DNA from: Pleurobrachia bachei
Lineage: Eukaryota; Ctenophora; Tentaculata; Cydippida; Pleurobrachiidae
DNA: 26,613 bases
Direction: 5' to 3'
Assembly: GCA_000695325.1 (NCBI GenBank)
Contig: AVPN01000519.1
Location: 1-26,613, forward strand
Numbering within the stretch: position 1 is the first letter of the stretch; each line of letters starts with the position of its first letter. Of the stretch, positions 15,942-26,429 are shown in pieces. A program made the position numbers and the translations under genes. The notes under the pieces are model-generated. The model saw only the letters and a list, made by a program, of their open reading frames with translations. It was not told the origin of the DNA and searched no databases.

Positions 15942-17504
15942 TTTTATTCCTAATATGGGGTGGAACTTATTAGTTTGGGTTGGAATTTATTAGTTTTGGA
16001 GTGGAATTCATTATTTTTGGGGGAATTTAAAATCTGAATTGCTATGTTTGAGATTGTTAGTATCACTTCTACCAGCGCAACAGTACTTCAACACAGTGTT
16101 CTGCTGTTAAAATGCTACAGGGTGGTACTAGGTAGAACCTTTGGGCAATATACCGGGCATGTTCGCAGGCGCTTTCATGCATGCTTTGTAAAACACACAT
16201 ATATTTCCGAGAAAGCTCACTCAGTATATATTTCCGAGAAGTCGCCTTCCACTACCAACCTTGCAGCAACTATATGAGTAGACAATCTTTATAGTGCACA
16301 GTTGACGGGTTTCAATATGCAGGACAAGATATGTTAGAGGCTCTAACTTAGAGCTAACTTAGAGCTACAAACTATAGCTCGGCTCTACTCCAACCTAGTG
16401 CATGATATAGTTGAGCTATGGAATAATGATCCACCATCATACTTGCCGAAACCCCTCCCTATATCAACCAATAACCATCGGGAAAGTAGGGCATTAGGGC
16501 ATTTGGCAAGTAACGGCATTCGGTATTTAGGGTGGGTACCTGTCAGACTCAGAGTCCATTGGCCTGACAGGTGGGTACCGGGAAGTGAAGCTTAAATAAG
16601 AGTTTGTTAGTCCGGGCAGTATCAAGGTCAAGCATTTGATACTTCGAGCAGATATGTTTCTGCATGTAGAGGTTACAAGTAGATTAGAGCAAGGCTGGGG
16701 AGATGGTAATTTGAGAACTTGGAACCGGCACCTCTTGCTCAAGAACCCTTCTTTTATTATAGTGCCTAGGTCCAGGTGCAGTATCCTAATTCTTCACATT
16801 CCACTTTGCACAGGCGCATAAATTTCCACGACCGGCAGAGAATCAGGATTCCAGGAACCGGCCGAATCATGAAATACTCGTATGGCTGATAACTAGTCAC
16901 GTGACCTAAACAACGAGTTCTGATTGGTTGTTTACTTGTGTAGGTTCCAGATAACATCCACTGCAGATACGAGTCTCACGAGGATAACTCTGTTCTAACC
17001 TTCCCTTTACATCGGAGCGACCGAAACACAGTCTAGCCAGATATTGTTGACCATCCCTTACTCAACAAGCCAGGCAATGATACTTATGTACATCAACGTG
17101 TGTAGACATTAAACCTGTTAAAGCCTAAAGGAGTCTCAATTGCGGGGTATAAAGAGTAAAGACGGTATAATATACAAACTGTAGTAAACACAGGAAGACA
17201 CATGCAGAAACTCACAGCGGGGCAAACTAATAACTGCTTCAGCTTCCTAGACACGTACGAACTAAGATGTATGTATGACGTATTTGGATTTTGGAGTTGT
17301 TTTAACAATTTCAGGGGTTCAGTCTCACTATGTTAGAGAAGGAAGAATGGAATTATTTTATATGTGGTACAGCACACTCATTAAAGGGGGAAATAGCCGT
17401 TGCCTGAACCTGAGGTTAAGGCACGACAGTTTCCCCCCATTTAGTTCGGAGTTCCATGATGATCAATAACGTATATACATATGTTTCTATATGTTTCTAT
17501 ATGA
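15942..17504. other. No recognised gene
   Basis: Immediately upstream of the transporter start are three copies of a TGGAATTTATTAGTTTTGG-type repeat (15959-16025). Other items are a GAGCTAACTTA duplication (16345-16365), an imperfect inverted repeat GGGTACCTGTCAG / CTGACAGGTGGGTACC (16536-16580), a TTCCAGGAACCGGCC piece (16849) of the dispersed palindromic repeat, and a minus-strand copy of the CTAGACTGTGTTTCGG repeat (17021-17036). Open frames here are short and unconvincing. Confidence 0.5.
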
Positions 17505-17512
17505 TATGAATC
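17505..17512. repeat. 8-bp target-site duplication, left
   Basis: TATGAATC directly before the fold-back element; the identical octamer follows the element at 18020-18027. Confidence 0.85.
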
Positions 17513-18019
17513 GGTAGTATGGAAGTTAAGGTCGTGCGCACTTTTTGGCGCCAAATTGGCGCCAACTTGGCGCCACGTGGCGCCACGTGGCGATTGTAAA
17601 TCGCCAAGTTGGCGTTTATTTGGCGGTACCGCCACGTGGCGATGCGCATTTGTCTGGAAAAACTGTGTACATCGCCAAGTGGCGCCAAATTGGCGCCAAA
17701 TTGGCGCAATTTGGCGCCACTTGGCGATGTACACAGTTTTTCCAGACAAATGCGCATCGCCACGTGGCGGTACCGCCAAATACCGCCAACACTTGGCGAT
17801 TTACAATCGCCACGTGGCGCCACTTGGCGCCACGTGGCGCCATTTGGCGCCAAATAAACGCCAACTTGGCGCCAATTTAGCGCCAAATTGGCGGTAGTGC
17901 GCAGTCGCCAAATTTTGGCGCCATTTGGCGCCGATATATCGCCACGTGGCGCCAAGTTGGCGCCACGTGGCGCCAATTTGGCGCCAAAAAGTGCGCACGA
18001 CCTTAACTTCCATACTACC
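17513..18019. mobile_element. Fold-back (long inverted-repeat) non-autonomous DNA element
   Basis: A 507-bp element with 52-bp perfect terminal inverted repeats beginning GGTAGTATGGAAGTTAAGG. The interior is built from shuffled copies of the self-complementary modules TTGGCGCCAA, CACGTGGCG and similar, with more than a dozen GGCGCC sites. An inner pair of perfect 70-bp arms (17622-17691 and 17708-17777) surrounds a 16-bp centre, each carrying the non-modular core GCGCATTTGTCTGG. An 8-bp target duplication flanks it. No transposase. Eight-base duplications are known for hAT, Merlin and P-like elements, but I cannot assign the family. Overlapping open frames on both strands are products of the modular repeat, not genes. 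Confidence 0.92.
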
Positions 18020-18197
18020 TATGAATCTTTAAGATGTGATTTAAGCTGTGATATGGCAATGTTGAGGTGATCAGATCGTACTTCCGCATTTGGAAGCTCG
18101 GCTTGAGTGAGGCCTCCACTTCTACAAAGTAAAACGGATCTTTTTTATAACTAAAATCAAAGAAATGGGCTTCACAGTGCGGTCCCTGAACGGTGCT
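18015..18197 (-). other. Possible exon interrupted by the fold-back element
   Basis: After a weak acceptor (CCGTTCAG, about 18190-18197) the minus strand stays open and reads GPHCEAHFFDFSYKKDPFYF and on to RKYDLITS, ending at a TAG supplied by the terminal bases of the fold-back element (18015-18017). The composition looks protein-like, but I recognise no family and no partner exon. Could be chance. Confidence 0.2.
18020..18027. repeat. 8-bp target-site duplication, right
   Basis: TATGAATC, identical to 17505-17512. Confidence 0.85.
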
Positions 18198-18360
18198 AGT
18201 AGACGTCACAGCTGGCTGTGCAGTGTTTAGCATATGTCTACTAACTAGTAACCTCATGGTCCACTCTCTACTCACACATGGTTAGTATAAAATATATAGC
18301 TACAGCTGAAACTTTGCCAAACTGTCAGCATTTGTTACCGTCAAAATGGCTTCATGAACG

Positions 18361-18600
18361 TTAACTTAAACGACGTCTTACAGTTCTCCATAAAGTCTTT
18401 ATAAACGTGGTAATATTTGTCTTGTTCGACCCTAAATAAAATAAAAAAGGGTTTGAACAAAACGCGGTAATAAATAAATAGAATGTTTTTCGTTCAATAA
18501 CAGTACACGGACGAGTTCCACGAGTCCTAAGTTTCTCAGACGTACGATATAATAATTGAACTTCGAGTTCGTCACAATTTAACGTTTGCATCATCAAAAT
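18361..18600. other. Segment with inverted dinucleotide bias (candidate complement tract)
   Basis: In these 240 bp I count 15 CG and 2 GC dinucleotides, and about 37 AC+GT against 20 CA+TG. Immediate neighbours have GC at least as frequent as CG (18241-18360: 2 CG, 5 GC) and balanced CA+TG against AC+GT. Taking the complement without reversal turns all these ratios into ordinary ones. An 80-codon minus-strand open frame covers the segment but resembles nothing I know. No second copy is present to confirm the idea. Confidence 0.4.
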
Positions 18601-18778
18601 CATTCTGCAGAATGGCGTCTAGAGAATGAACACTTCCTGGATCCAGGTTCTATTATGAACATTGAGATTTGAGATGACTCAGTATCTCTCTCGCTTTGTC
18701 TATATCCAATTGCCGAGTAAGGGCCATGGCTTCTAACCCCCAAATACTCAACAACTATGTATCCTAGACCTCTCCCTA

Positions 18779-20181
18779 TTACTCGGACCCAATGACAGTA
18801 TCCCGAGTCCTACTCCACTGTTCCACAAGACGATCTGGCTGACATTCAGTGAGACTGGTAGCACAGAAGTCAAATACCAGGTTATCACAATAGCGGATCC
18901 CACATGGTTGGTAGAGACCGTGTTTATAGCAGAGCTCTGTGCCACAGGGAATACCACTTCCGGTCTCGTGGTGACATCTGTAGAAATTTATCGGGGTTAG
19001 ATTCAATTTAGAAGATCTGTATTCTGAAAAATATTGGGGGTAGGGGTTTGAAGATCTGTTAAAACAGATCGGGGTAAGGATTTCTACAAACATGGTGAAC
19101 AGAAACGGAGGTTGTGGAATCGATTAACCCGTCAATCAAATTGAATGATTGCCCCCACCTAAGTAATCTATACCTGCAAGCTCTCTTATTGATTTGCCTC
19201 CTCAAATCTTCATTTTCCTGCAAATGATAATCAGTATGGTGATTGTAGAAATCTCGTAACGTACTGCACTTTGCAGGGCACTTTGCTGTACTTTTCTTTC
19301 TCCTTCTTCCGTTCTTCTTGCCCTGTCGACGGGAGCCAGAGTTCTTTCCTCGACGTTTCCCCGATCGACCTCGATTGTTCGACCGAGGATTGAGGTCCTT
19401 TTCTGTGGGGGAGGGAGTTGGTTAATGCAGCTGGAATTATGTCTTTTAGTGATTTCGAATCACGTCAAATTTGGGCTTGACTTTTACTTTATATTACAGT
19501 CGGACCCCGATTTACCGGGCCCCGATTTACCGGAACCCCGATTTACCGGGAGGATAAATTTCCCCCAATATAGGAAATTAACAGTATTTCACCCCGATAT
19601 ACCGGGGACCCCGATTTACCGGGCAAAACCCTTTCCCCCGAGTATCCCGGTAAATCGGGGTCCGACTGTACATATTTTAAGATTAAATATGTATCTACTC
19701 TATCAAAATGACGTCCACACATATTGTAACTGAAAGATGGTACGTGGAAATGTGGAGAATGCATTAAAAATCAGCAGATACCTAAAAGCACTTTATTTGT
19801 TAAAACTCATGACGTCATAATGACGTCATAATATTTTTAATGGATTTTCAGAGTTTCGTAAGCATGTCGAGATTCTTGGAATATTCACGAATAAATGAGA
19901 AAACTTTAAAAAAGGTTGAAAAAATCTTGCTGGTTCATATGAAACAAAATATTACTGTAAGATGAGACTAGTTAATTAGTTAATTGGTTAATTCACTACC
20001 ATTTAGCTCCAGCAGAAGTCTGTCCCATTGTTGTAGGGTGGTGACAATTCTTTTTCGTCCGCAAACCTGCCCCAAAAACGGATCTATATCCTGGAGTTCT
20101 ACCCAATCATGTATCCGGATAGAGTCTTCTGGGGTCGTCAAGTGAACCTGGATAGGGGAGGGTGTATTATGAAGTGTGCAA
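18779..20181 (-). CDS. CUB-like / basic linker / Cys-rich protein, 3' part
   Basis: Three minus-strand exons with canonical borders and matching phases: 20181-20000 (after TTTTTCAG, donor GTAGTG), 19402-19174 (after CCCCCACAG, donor GTATAG) and 18977-18779 (after TTTCTACAG, stop TAA). The first contains HDWVELQDIDPFLGQVCGRK followed by a hydrophobic strand, which resembles the second half of a CUB domain (DYVEI-D...LG-CG). The second encodes a strongly basic linker (RGRSGKRRGK, KKNGRRRKK; possible proprotein-convertase sites) and then CPAKC. The last exon has nine cysteines (CHHETGSGIPCGTELCYKHG onward). The arrangement recalls CUB-containing growth factors of the PDGF-C/D kind, but the Cys-rich part shows no PDGF cystine knot that I can recognise. 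5' exons were not found, so this is partial. Confidence 0.65.
19497..19668. mobile_element. pogo-like MITE in the CUB-like gene intron
   Basis: A 172-bp element with ends CAGTCGGACCCCGATTTACC and GGTAAATCGGGGTCCGACTG, the best-preserved terminal repeats of the family here, with TA at 19495-19496 and 19669-19670. Its right half matches the whole short element at 13304-13370. Confidence 0.9.
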
Positions 20182-20280
20182 CTGAAAAATAGGAAGGTAA
20201 TTTATAAATTAAATAATAAATGACAGTTTATAACATGACTTCCTTTCAACCTCCCCCAATGCGTAATCCACTCCCTATAC

Positions 20281-20337
20281 GGGAAACCCCTCAGCAGAGG
20301 ACAGGGCTTCGCCCTGCTATGCTGAGGGGCCTTTCCC
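20281..20337. other. Imperfect long hairpin
   Basis: Nested complementary blocks GGGAAA/TTTCCC, CCCCTCAGCA/TGCTGAGGGG and AGGGC/GCCCT around loop TTC. It could fold as RNA or be a small palindromic repeat; nothing else supports either. Confidence 0.7.
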
Positions 20338-20653
20338 TCTCGATCGATACGATATAGATAATGCGGTTGGAAGATAAATGCCTTTTGAACACTTAAACCA
20401 CGAGGATTGATTTATTTTTGCGTGATGAGCGTGATAAGTATGCGGTTAAGTTTGAGATTGGAGAAATAGTTATCACGTTCATTGATCGTGATCACAATAT
20501 CTTTCGACAATTGGTGGTCATCGGGAGTTATTGATGAGATGAACAGGATAATGATTGTGGTAATAGGGTGGTTCCCTTTGTGGGTTGCGCTACCCTACAA
20601 TTGGTGGTCAGGGATGATCAAGTCTTTCAATTTTTGAGCCTCCAACTCTAAGG

Positions 20654-20726
20654 TTTAGTCTGGCGGCACCAGCCCCCGATCTGACAGTGTGCTCAGATGG
20701 GACCTGTAGTGCCAGACAGCCCTAAA
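20654..20726. other. Branched hairpin
   Basis: Outer arms TTTAGTCTGGCGGCAC and GTGCCAGACAGCCCTAAA pair with bulges; inside is a second perfect stem ATCTGA/TCAGAT. A structured RNA or a decayed inverted-repeat element are both possible. No Pol III boxes or known ncRNA motif seen. Confidence 0.45.
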
Positions 20727-21715
20727 TCTGCTTCATTTTACTTACATTAAATAGCAACATTCGAAGTTTCATCGTCTTAAATAAAGGAACTCAAGCACTC
20801 GTTACAAATAGGGCTCCCTGTGGAAATAGTTGGGACGTTAGTTAATTAATTTAGGGTTCCCTGTGGAAATAGTTTGGAAGTTAATTGAGTGATAATTGAT
20901 ATTAAAACTGTGAGGTTAAGAACGGACCAAGCTCTACTAGGTATATTAGCACCGCGAAATCTGAATCTATCCGATGAATTACTTGTCATTATAATGAATG
21001 AAAACCGCATTTTACACATTTTTTACTCTTTTTCTTGTACAGCTGCTAAGTAAGAGGTTTGGGGTATCATGAATCCCTCATGCATAAATAATTTGATTTC
21101 CGGTCAGGGATTCCATGAAACAATGAAACATGTGTTGCATCCAAAATATGGTTGTATTATTTCGTTGTAAATGTACAGCCCTTCAGTTATGAATTTTATT
21201 TTATTTTATTTCTGATTTCATTTGAAGAATATATTCTATAGTGATATCTTTCTTGCGAAACTATAAATCAAGGTGTTACGATACACGCGACGCACCTTTT
21301 TGAAATATGAGTATCAAAATATTGCTCCTTTTTACTGGTATGGATCCCGACCAAATATGTTATGTTATTTAGGGTTGAGCAAGAATAAATATATAGTGAA
21401 TGCTCAATTTACTGGAGTCCTCCTTGGGGGAAGGATAGCTATACTCGTTGAATGGAGGTCGATGGTATATCGACGTTTGAATGCATTCTACAACATTGCA
21501 TTTCCATGGCCGGCCATATTTCACAATGATCGCGATCCGTAAAAATGAGCATGGTGATGCAGTAGCTTTATGAAACTTTTCCAAACCTAGCGTCTTTTGT
21601 TTCAACCTACATAACTATTCAACATGTGCTGCCCCCAGTTTTAATAGCATTCATAGTACGCTGTCTAGTTACAGTTGTTCAGCTCCATGCACAATGTGCA
21701 TATGTTGCACACCGT

Positions 21716-21750
21716 GAAATGAGCCGTCGCTCATAAAGACGGCTCGTTTC
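21716..21750. other. Near-perfect hairpin
   Basis: GAAATGAGCCGTC and GACGGCTCGTTTC form a 13-bp stem with one mismatch. It is followed by two repeats of CTATTTGAATRGCTCATTTC-like sequence to about 21810. Confidence 0.7.
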
Positions 21751-23239
21751 ATCCCATGTCTATTTGAATGGGCTAGCTCATTTCACCCTGTCTATTTGAA
21801 TAGCTCATTTCTATTTATACTGCATGCCCTCCGCTTGCAGCTTTGGTCGTTTTTCTGAAGCCCGCCCCAACGAAGTGGATCCTTGCCAGCTTTCATTCTG
21901 TGTCGATATAGACACTTATAGACACTTATTTTAGTTTCATAGTGGCTTTATAGATTTCATGCCTATAATATTTTCTATAATTTATGTATTTTATGCAACT
22001 TTAACACCGTGAAGGGAGTGGTGTGAGAAATCACTACTACTGACTACGTAGTTGTGGAATAGGAAATAGTAGCATATACCGGCTTGAAGGAACGGTAGCG
22101 CTGCGTTAACTTCCAACCAGTCAACCACGCCAACAACGCGACACCCAACCTGCCTCTCCAAGTGGAATACTAGGAGACAATCTCTCTTTAGGCAGAATCT
22201 ATAGGTATAGAATCTCTCCAGGTGGTAGAATCTCCTAGGACGCGACACCCAATCTCTCCTGGTAGGATTGAGGTAGATGCCCCTGGAGCTTTTTATATAT
22301 TCTCTTACAAATACCGATGCATTTTGATACTTGCACTCTAGGAAATTGGGACGTGTTTATTGAAAATAGACAAGGTAACTTCTAACTAGTTGCTTTGTCT
22401 AGCTAGAGATTTCCCACCTTCAGCATTGATTGCTCACTTATTATTATACAGTATAACCCCTTAATTGTTAACTGCAAACTAGTTATTTAAATCAAGGCAC
22501 ACCCCTCGACTACTATTGCAACTTGTAGGAACAGCAGCTGTGTAAATACTTTTGGAGATCGAGAGGGGTATTTTACAGAGCTGTAATTATGTCATAGCAC
22601 CGTATTTTGTAATTTGGTATGGATTTGGAAATTATTTCAACATTTCTAATTATTCCGGGGTAGGTACTAAGGATTAGGGGAACACGACGTTGTAAAGATT
22701 GAGGAGAGCTCTAGGGGACATGGACACTCCCTTTCAACGCCATATGGCACCCTAGTGTGTTGTAATTATTGATATAATTGCACTAGGTTCCCATCCCGAC
22801 AGCGCTATAATGCTATATATTTACACCTATCGAACTGTCTTTTGGTCATTGTTTTAGCCTCGTGCCCGTTTTAGCAACCACCTCTCACCTCGTGCCCGTG
22901 GTAATTGCCTCTCTTAACTTTATACTTATTTCGTGCAGATGAGTTATTGTGGCACAATAATATCGTGCAATTTTGGGGAGGGGCCGGGGTAGGGTGTTCC
23001 CGTAAACAATCTTTGATTCTGAGAATTCTCAACATATGTTTGAAGATGTGATTCTGGATACCATCCAGTTGTAATGTTACTGTAGCACATGGCCCTAGGA
23101 ATTAATCACATTTCTATATACTTCATACCACGTACTACTTGATCAACTTTATGTTCCAAGATTGTTTACTGATTGCATCACTGTATTGCACTTTGCAGAG
23201 ATTAACATATAGCTATTTCAGGATAACTTTTTCCTAGCT

Positions 23240-23264
23240 AGACTGTGTTTCGGAGGGTTCGAAC
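23240..23264 (+). repeat. Direct repeat flanking the satellite, left copy
   Basis: AGACTGTGTTTCGGAGGGTT followed by CGAAC. It recurs at 26381-26405 in the same orientation with one difference, and in part at 17021-17036 on the other strand, so it is a dispersed repeat bracketing the satellite region. Confidence 0.8.
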
Positions 23265-23868
23265 ATAACAAGATATCTCAGCTCTTTGATTTTCGTGGTA
23301 TTTTATCATCAAGTCATTCCAATACATATTCTACCTAGTTGCAAAATAAACCGTCTCCTAGTGCTGACAAGGGAGCTGGGTAACTTCTTTACCATGAAAG
23401 CCTATAGCTCTACACGGTGCACCAGAAGGACCTTCAACCCAAAGTTGAGCCCGCAAATCAAATTTTTGTTGGGGGTGACCCGGGAGGCCTTCCTGAACAT
23501 AAATAAGGTGAGAAAAGCATATGTCATCCGGTGAAATTTTTGTTAAAATCGAAAAAACTGGTTTTTGGCCCATATTTGTGCATAACTTACTTCACTGCCG
23601 TTTGATGAAATATCTGATTGACATAAAACAAGTATACAAGACCTAATTTTGCACGAGGAATCGATTGCCGGTGGAGAGAAATCTCTAAAATGACCAGAAA
23701 ATTGTCAAATATGGGAATTTTGTCATTTTTTTGAGGTTTTTGGCCCTTTAACCATTGAAAACGTTGAGATAGGAAGTTGGCAATAGCGCCAATCGTTAAA
23801 ATGGTCATTTTTCTACGGGACCCCAAAATTTCATGTATATCTGATTCATGGTTAAATTTTGGCAACCT
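23265..23868. other. Satellite left flank, no gene assigned
   Basis: Open frames occur on both strands (plus 23286-23534, minus 23587-23871) but carry no recognisable domain. The plus-strand one includes FNPKLSPQIKFLLGVTREAF, which may be a fragment of a transposon or host exon. Confidence 0.35.
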
Positions 23869-26210
23869 CATTATGGGGTTGCTATGGGGATAGGATGGTA
23901 GTTAAAATTAGGATGGCTCTCATTATGGGGTTGCTATGGGGATAGGATGGTAGTTAAAATTAGGATGGCTATCATTATGTGGTTGCTATGGGGATAGGAT
24001 GGTAGTTAAAATTAGGATGGCTATCATTATGTGGTTGCTATGGGGATAGGATGGTAGTTAAAATTAGGATGGCTATCATTATGTGGTTGCTATGGGGATA
24101 GGATGGTAGTTAAAATTAGGATGGCTATCATTATGTGGTTGCTATGGGGATAGGATGGTAGTTAAAATTAGGATGGCTATCATTATGTGGTTGCTATGGG
24201 GATAGGATGGTAGTTAAAATTAGGATGGCTATCATTATGTGGTTGCTATGGGGATAGGATGGTAGTTAAAATTAGGATGGCTATCATTATGTGGTTGCTA
24301 TGGGGATAGGATGGTAGTTAAAATTAGGATGGCTATCATTATGTGGTTGCTATGGGGATAGGATGGTAGTTAAAATTAGGATGGCTATCATTATGGGGTT
24401 GCTATGGGGATAGGATGGTAGTTAAAATTAGGATGGCTCTCATTATGGGGTTGCTATGGGGATAGGATGGTAGTTAAAATTAGGATGGCTCTCATTATGG
24501 GGTTGCTATGGGGATAGGATGGTAGTTAAAATTAGGATGGCTCTCATTATGGGGTTGCTATGGGGATAGGATGGTAGTTAAAATTAGGATGGCTCTCATT
24601 ATGGGGTTGCTATGGGGATAGGATGGTAGTTAAAATTAGGATGGCTCTCATTATGGGGTTGCTATGGGGATAGGATGGTAGTTAAAATTAGGATGGCTCT
24701 CATTATGGGGTTGCTATGGGGATAGGATGGTAGTTAAAATTAGGATGGCTATCATTATGTGGTTGCTATGGGGATAGGATGGTAGTTAAAATTAGGATGG
24801 CTATCATTATGTGGTTGCTATGGGGATAGGATGGTAGTTAAAATTAGGATGGCTATCATTATGTGGTTGCTATGGGGATAGGATGGTAGTTAAAATTAGG
24901 ATGGCTATCATTATGTGGTTGCTATGGGGATAGGATGGTAGTTAAAATTAGGATGGCTATCATTATGTGGTTGCTATGGGGATAGGATGGTAGTTAAAAT
25001 TAGGATGGCTATCATTATGTGGTTGCTATGGGGATAGGATGGTAGTTAAAATTAGGATGGCTATCATTATGTGGTTGCTATGGGGATAGGATGGTAGTTA
25101 AAATTAGGATGGCTATCATTATGTGGTTGCTATGGGGATAGGATGGTAGTTAAAATTAGGATGGCTATCATTATGGGGTTGCTATGGGGATAGGATGGTA
25201 GTTAAAATTAGGATGGCTCTCATTATGGGGTTGCTATGGGGATAGGATGGTAGTTAAAATTAGGATGGCTCTCATTATGGGGTTGCTATGGGGATAGGAT
25301 GGTAGTTAAAATTAGGATGGCTCTCATTATGGGGTTGCTATGGGGATAGGATGGTAGTTAAAATTAGGATGGCTCTCATTATGGGGTTGCTATGGGGATA
25401 GGATGGTAGTTAAAATTAGGATGGCTCTCATTATGGGGTTGCTATGGGGATAGGATGGTAGTTAAAATTAGGATGGCTCTCATTATGGGGTTGCTATGGG
25501 GATAGGATGGTAGTTAAAATTAGGATGGCTCTCATTATGGGGTTGCTATGGGGATAGGATGGTAGTTAAAATTAGGATGGCTATCATTATGTGGTTGCTA
25601 TGGGGATAGGATGGTAGTTAAAATTAGGATGGCTATCATTATGTGGTTGCTATGGGGATAGGATGGTAGTTAAAATTAGGATGGCTATCATTATGTGGTT
25701 GCTATGGGGATAGGATGGTAGTTAAAATTAGGATGGCTATCATTATGTGGTTGCTATGGGGATAGGATGGTAGTTAAAATTAGGATGGCTATCATTATGT
25801 GGTTGCTATGGGGATAGGATGGTAGTTAAAATTAGGATGGCTATCATTATGTGGTTGCTATGGGGATAGGATGGTAGTTAAAATTAGGATGGCTATCATT
25901 ATGTGGTTGCTATGGGGATAGGATGGTAGTTAAAATTAGGATGGCTATCATTATGTGGTTGCTATGGGGATAGGATGGTAGTTAAAATTAGGATGGCTAT
26001 CATTATGGGGTTGCTATGGGGATAGAATGGTAGTTAAAATCAGGATGGCTATCATTATGGGGTTGCTATAGGGATAGGATGGTAGTTAAAATTATGATGG
26101 CTATCATTATGGGATTGCTATGGGGATAGGATGGTAGTTACTAGTTAAAATTAGGATGGCTATCATTATGGGATTGCTATGGGGATAGGATGGTAGTTAA
26201 AATTAGGATA
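23869..26210 (+). repeat. 52-bp satellite, 45 copies, higher-order pattern
   Basis: Head-to-tail 52-bp monomers (CATTATGGGGTTGCTATGGG...TTAGGATGGCTCT). Nearly all variation is at two sites: the base two before CATTAT (C or A) and the base after CATTATG (G or T). Runs are strict: G in copies 1-2, T in 3-10, G in 11-17, T in 18-25, G in 26-33, T in 34-41, then decayed copies to 26210. T-blocks are exactly eight monomers each; the full period is 15 then 16 monomers (780 and 832 bp). Copies 42-45 carry extra substitutions and an insertion, as expected at an array edge. Confidence 0.97.
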
Positions 26211-26380
26211 TGGCTTATATATGGCGTAATAACATTATTATAAACAATCATTGTGGGTTTTTAGAGAGAGATAAAACATTGGGGTGGCTTATATCATGGT
26301 CAATATAATGTGGTTATTATATGGGATAATACTATTGGGTGACTATCAACATGGAAAAGTATTCCAGGTTGACTATAGTT
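26211..26380. other. Degenerate satellite edge
   Basis: AT-rich sequence with decayed echoes of the monomer (GGGGTGGCTTATATCATGG, ATGTGGTTATTATATGGG). No gene. Confidence 0.5.
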
Positions 26381-26405
26381 AGACTGTGTTTCGGAGGGTT
26401 AGAAC
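26381..26405 (+). repeat. Direct repeat flanking the satellite, right copy
   Basis: Same 25-bp repeat as 23240-23264 with a single base difference (AGAAC for CGAAC at its end). Confidence 0.8.
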
Positions 26406-26429
26406 GGCAATTTGCGATTTGCGGGCTTT

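Larger units (their letters stand above)
20182..23239. other. No recognised gene; hairpins and short repeats
   Basis: Upstream exons of the minus-strand CUB-like gene may lie here but I could not identify them. An 89-codon plus-strand open frame at 21273-21542 shows no family features. Small repeats: CGCGACACCCAA twice (22138, 22239), AATCTCTCC three times (22190-22260), CCTCGTGCCCGT twice (22858, 22890) and CCCTGTGGAAATAGTT twice (20817, 20859). Confidence 0.45.

Noticed and set aside
17441-18013. Several overlapping open frames of 60-160 codons on both strands rich in WRQ, APRGA and similar motifs
   Set aside because: They are translations of the GGCGCC-module fold-back element; the same modules stay open in many frames on both strands.
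19053-19095. GATCTGTTAAAACAGATC palindrome within the CUB-like gene intron as an operator-like site
   Set aside because: It is part of a local repeat of AGATCTG/TTTCTACA pieces in the intron; nothing supports a regulatory role.
21273-21542. 89-codon plus-strand open frame
   Set aside because: No recognisable domain, no splice partner, AT-rich context; treated as chance.
23869-26210. CRISPR-like regular array
   Set aside because: Monomers are contiguous with no unique spacers, and the setting is an animal genome; it is a satellite.
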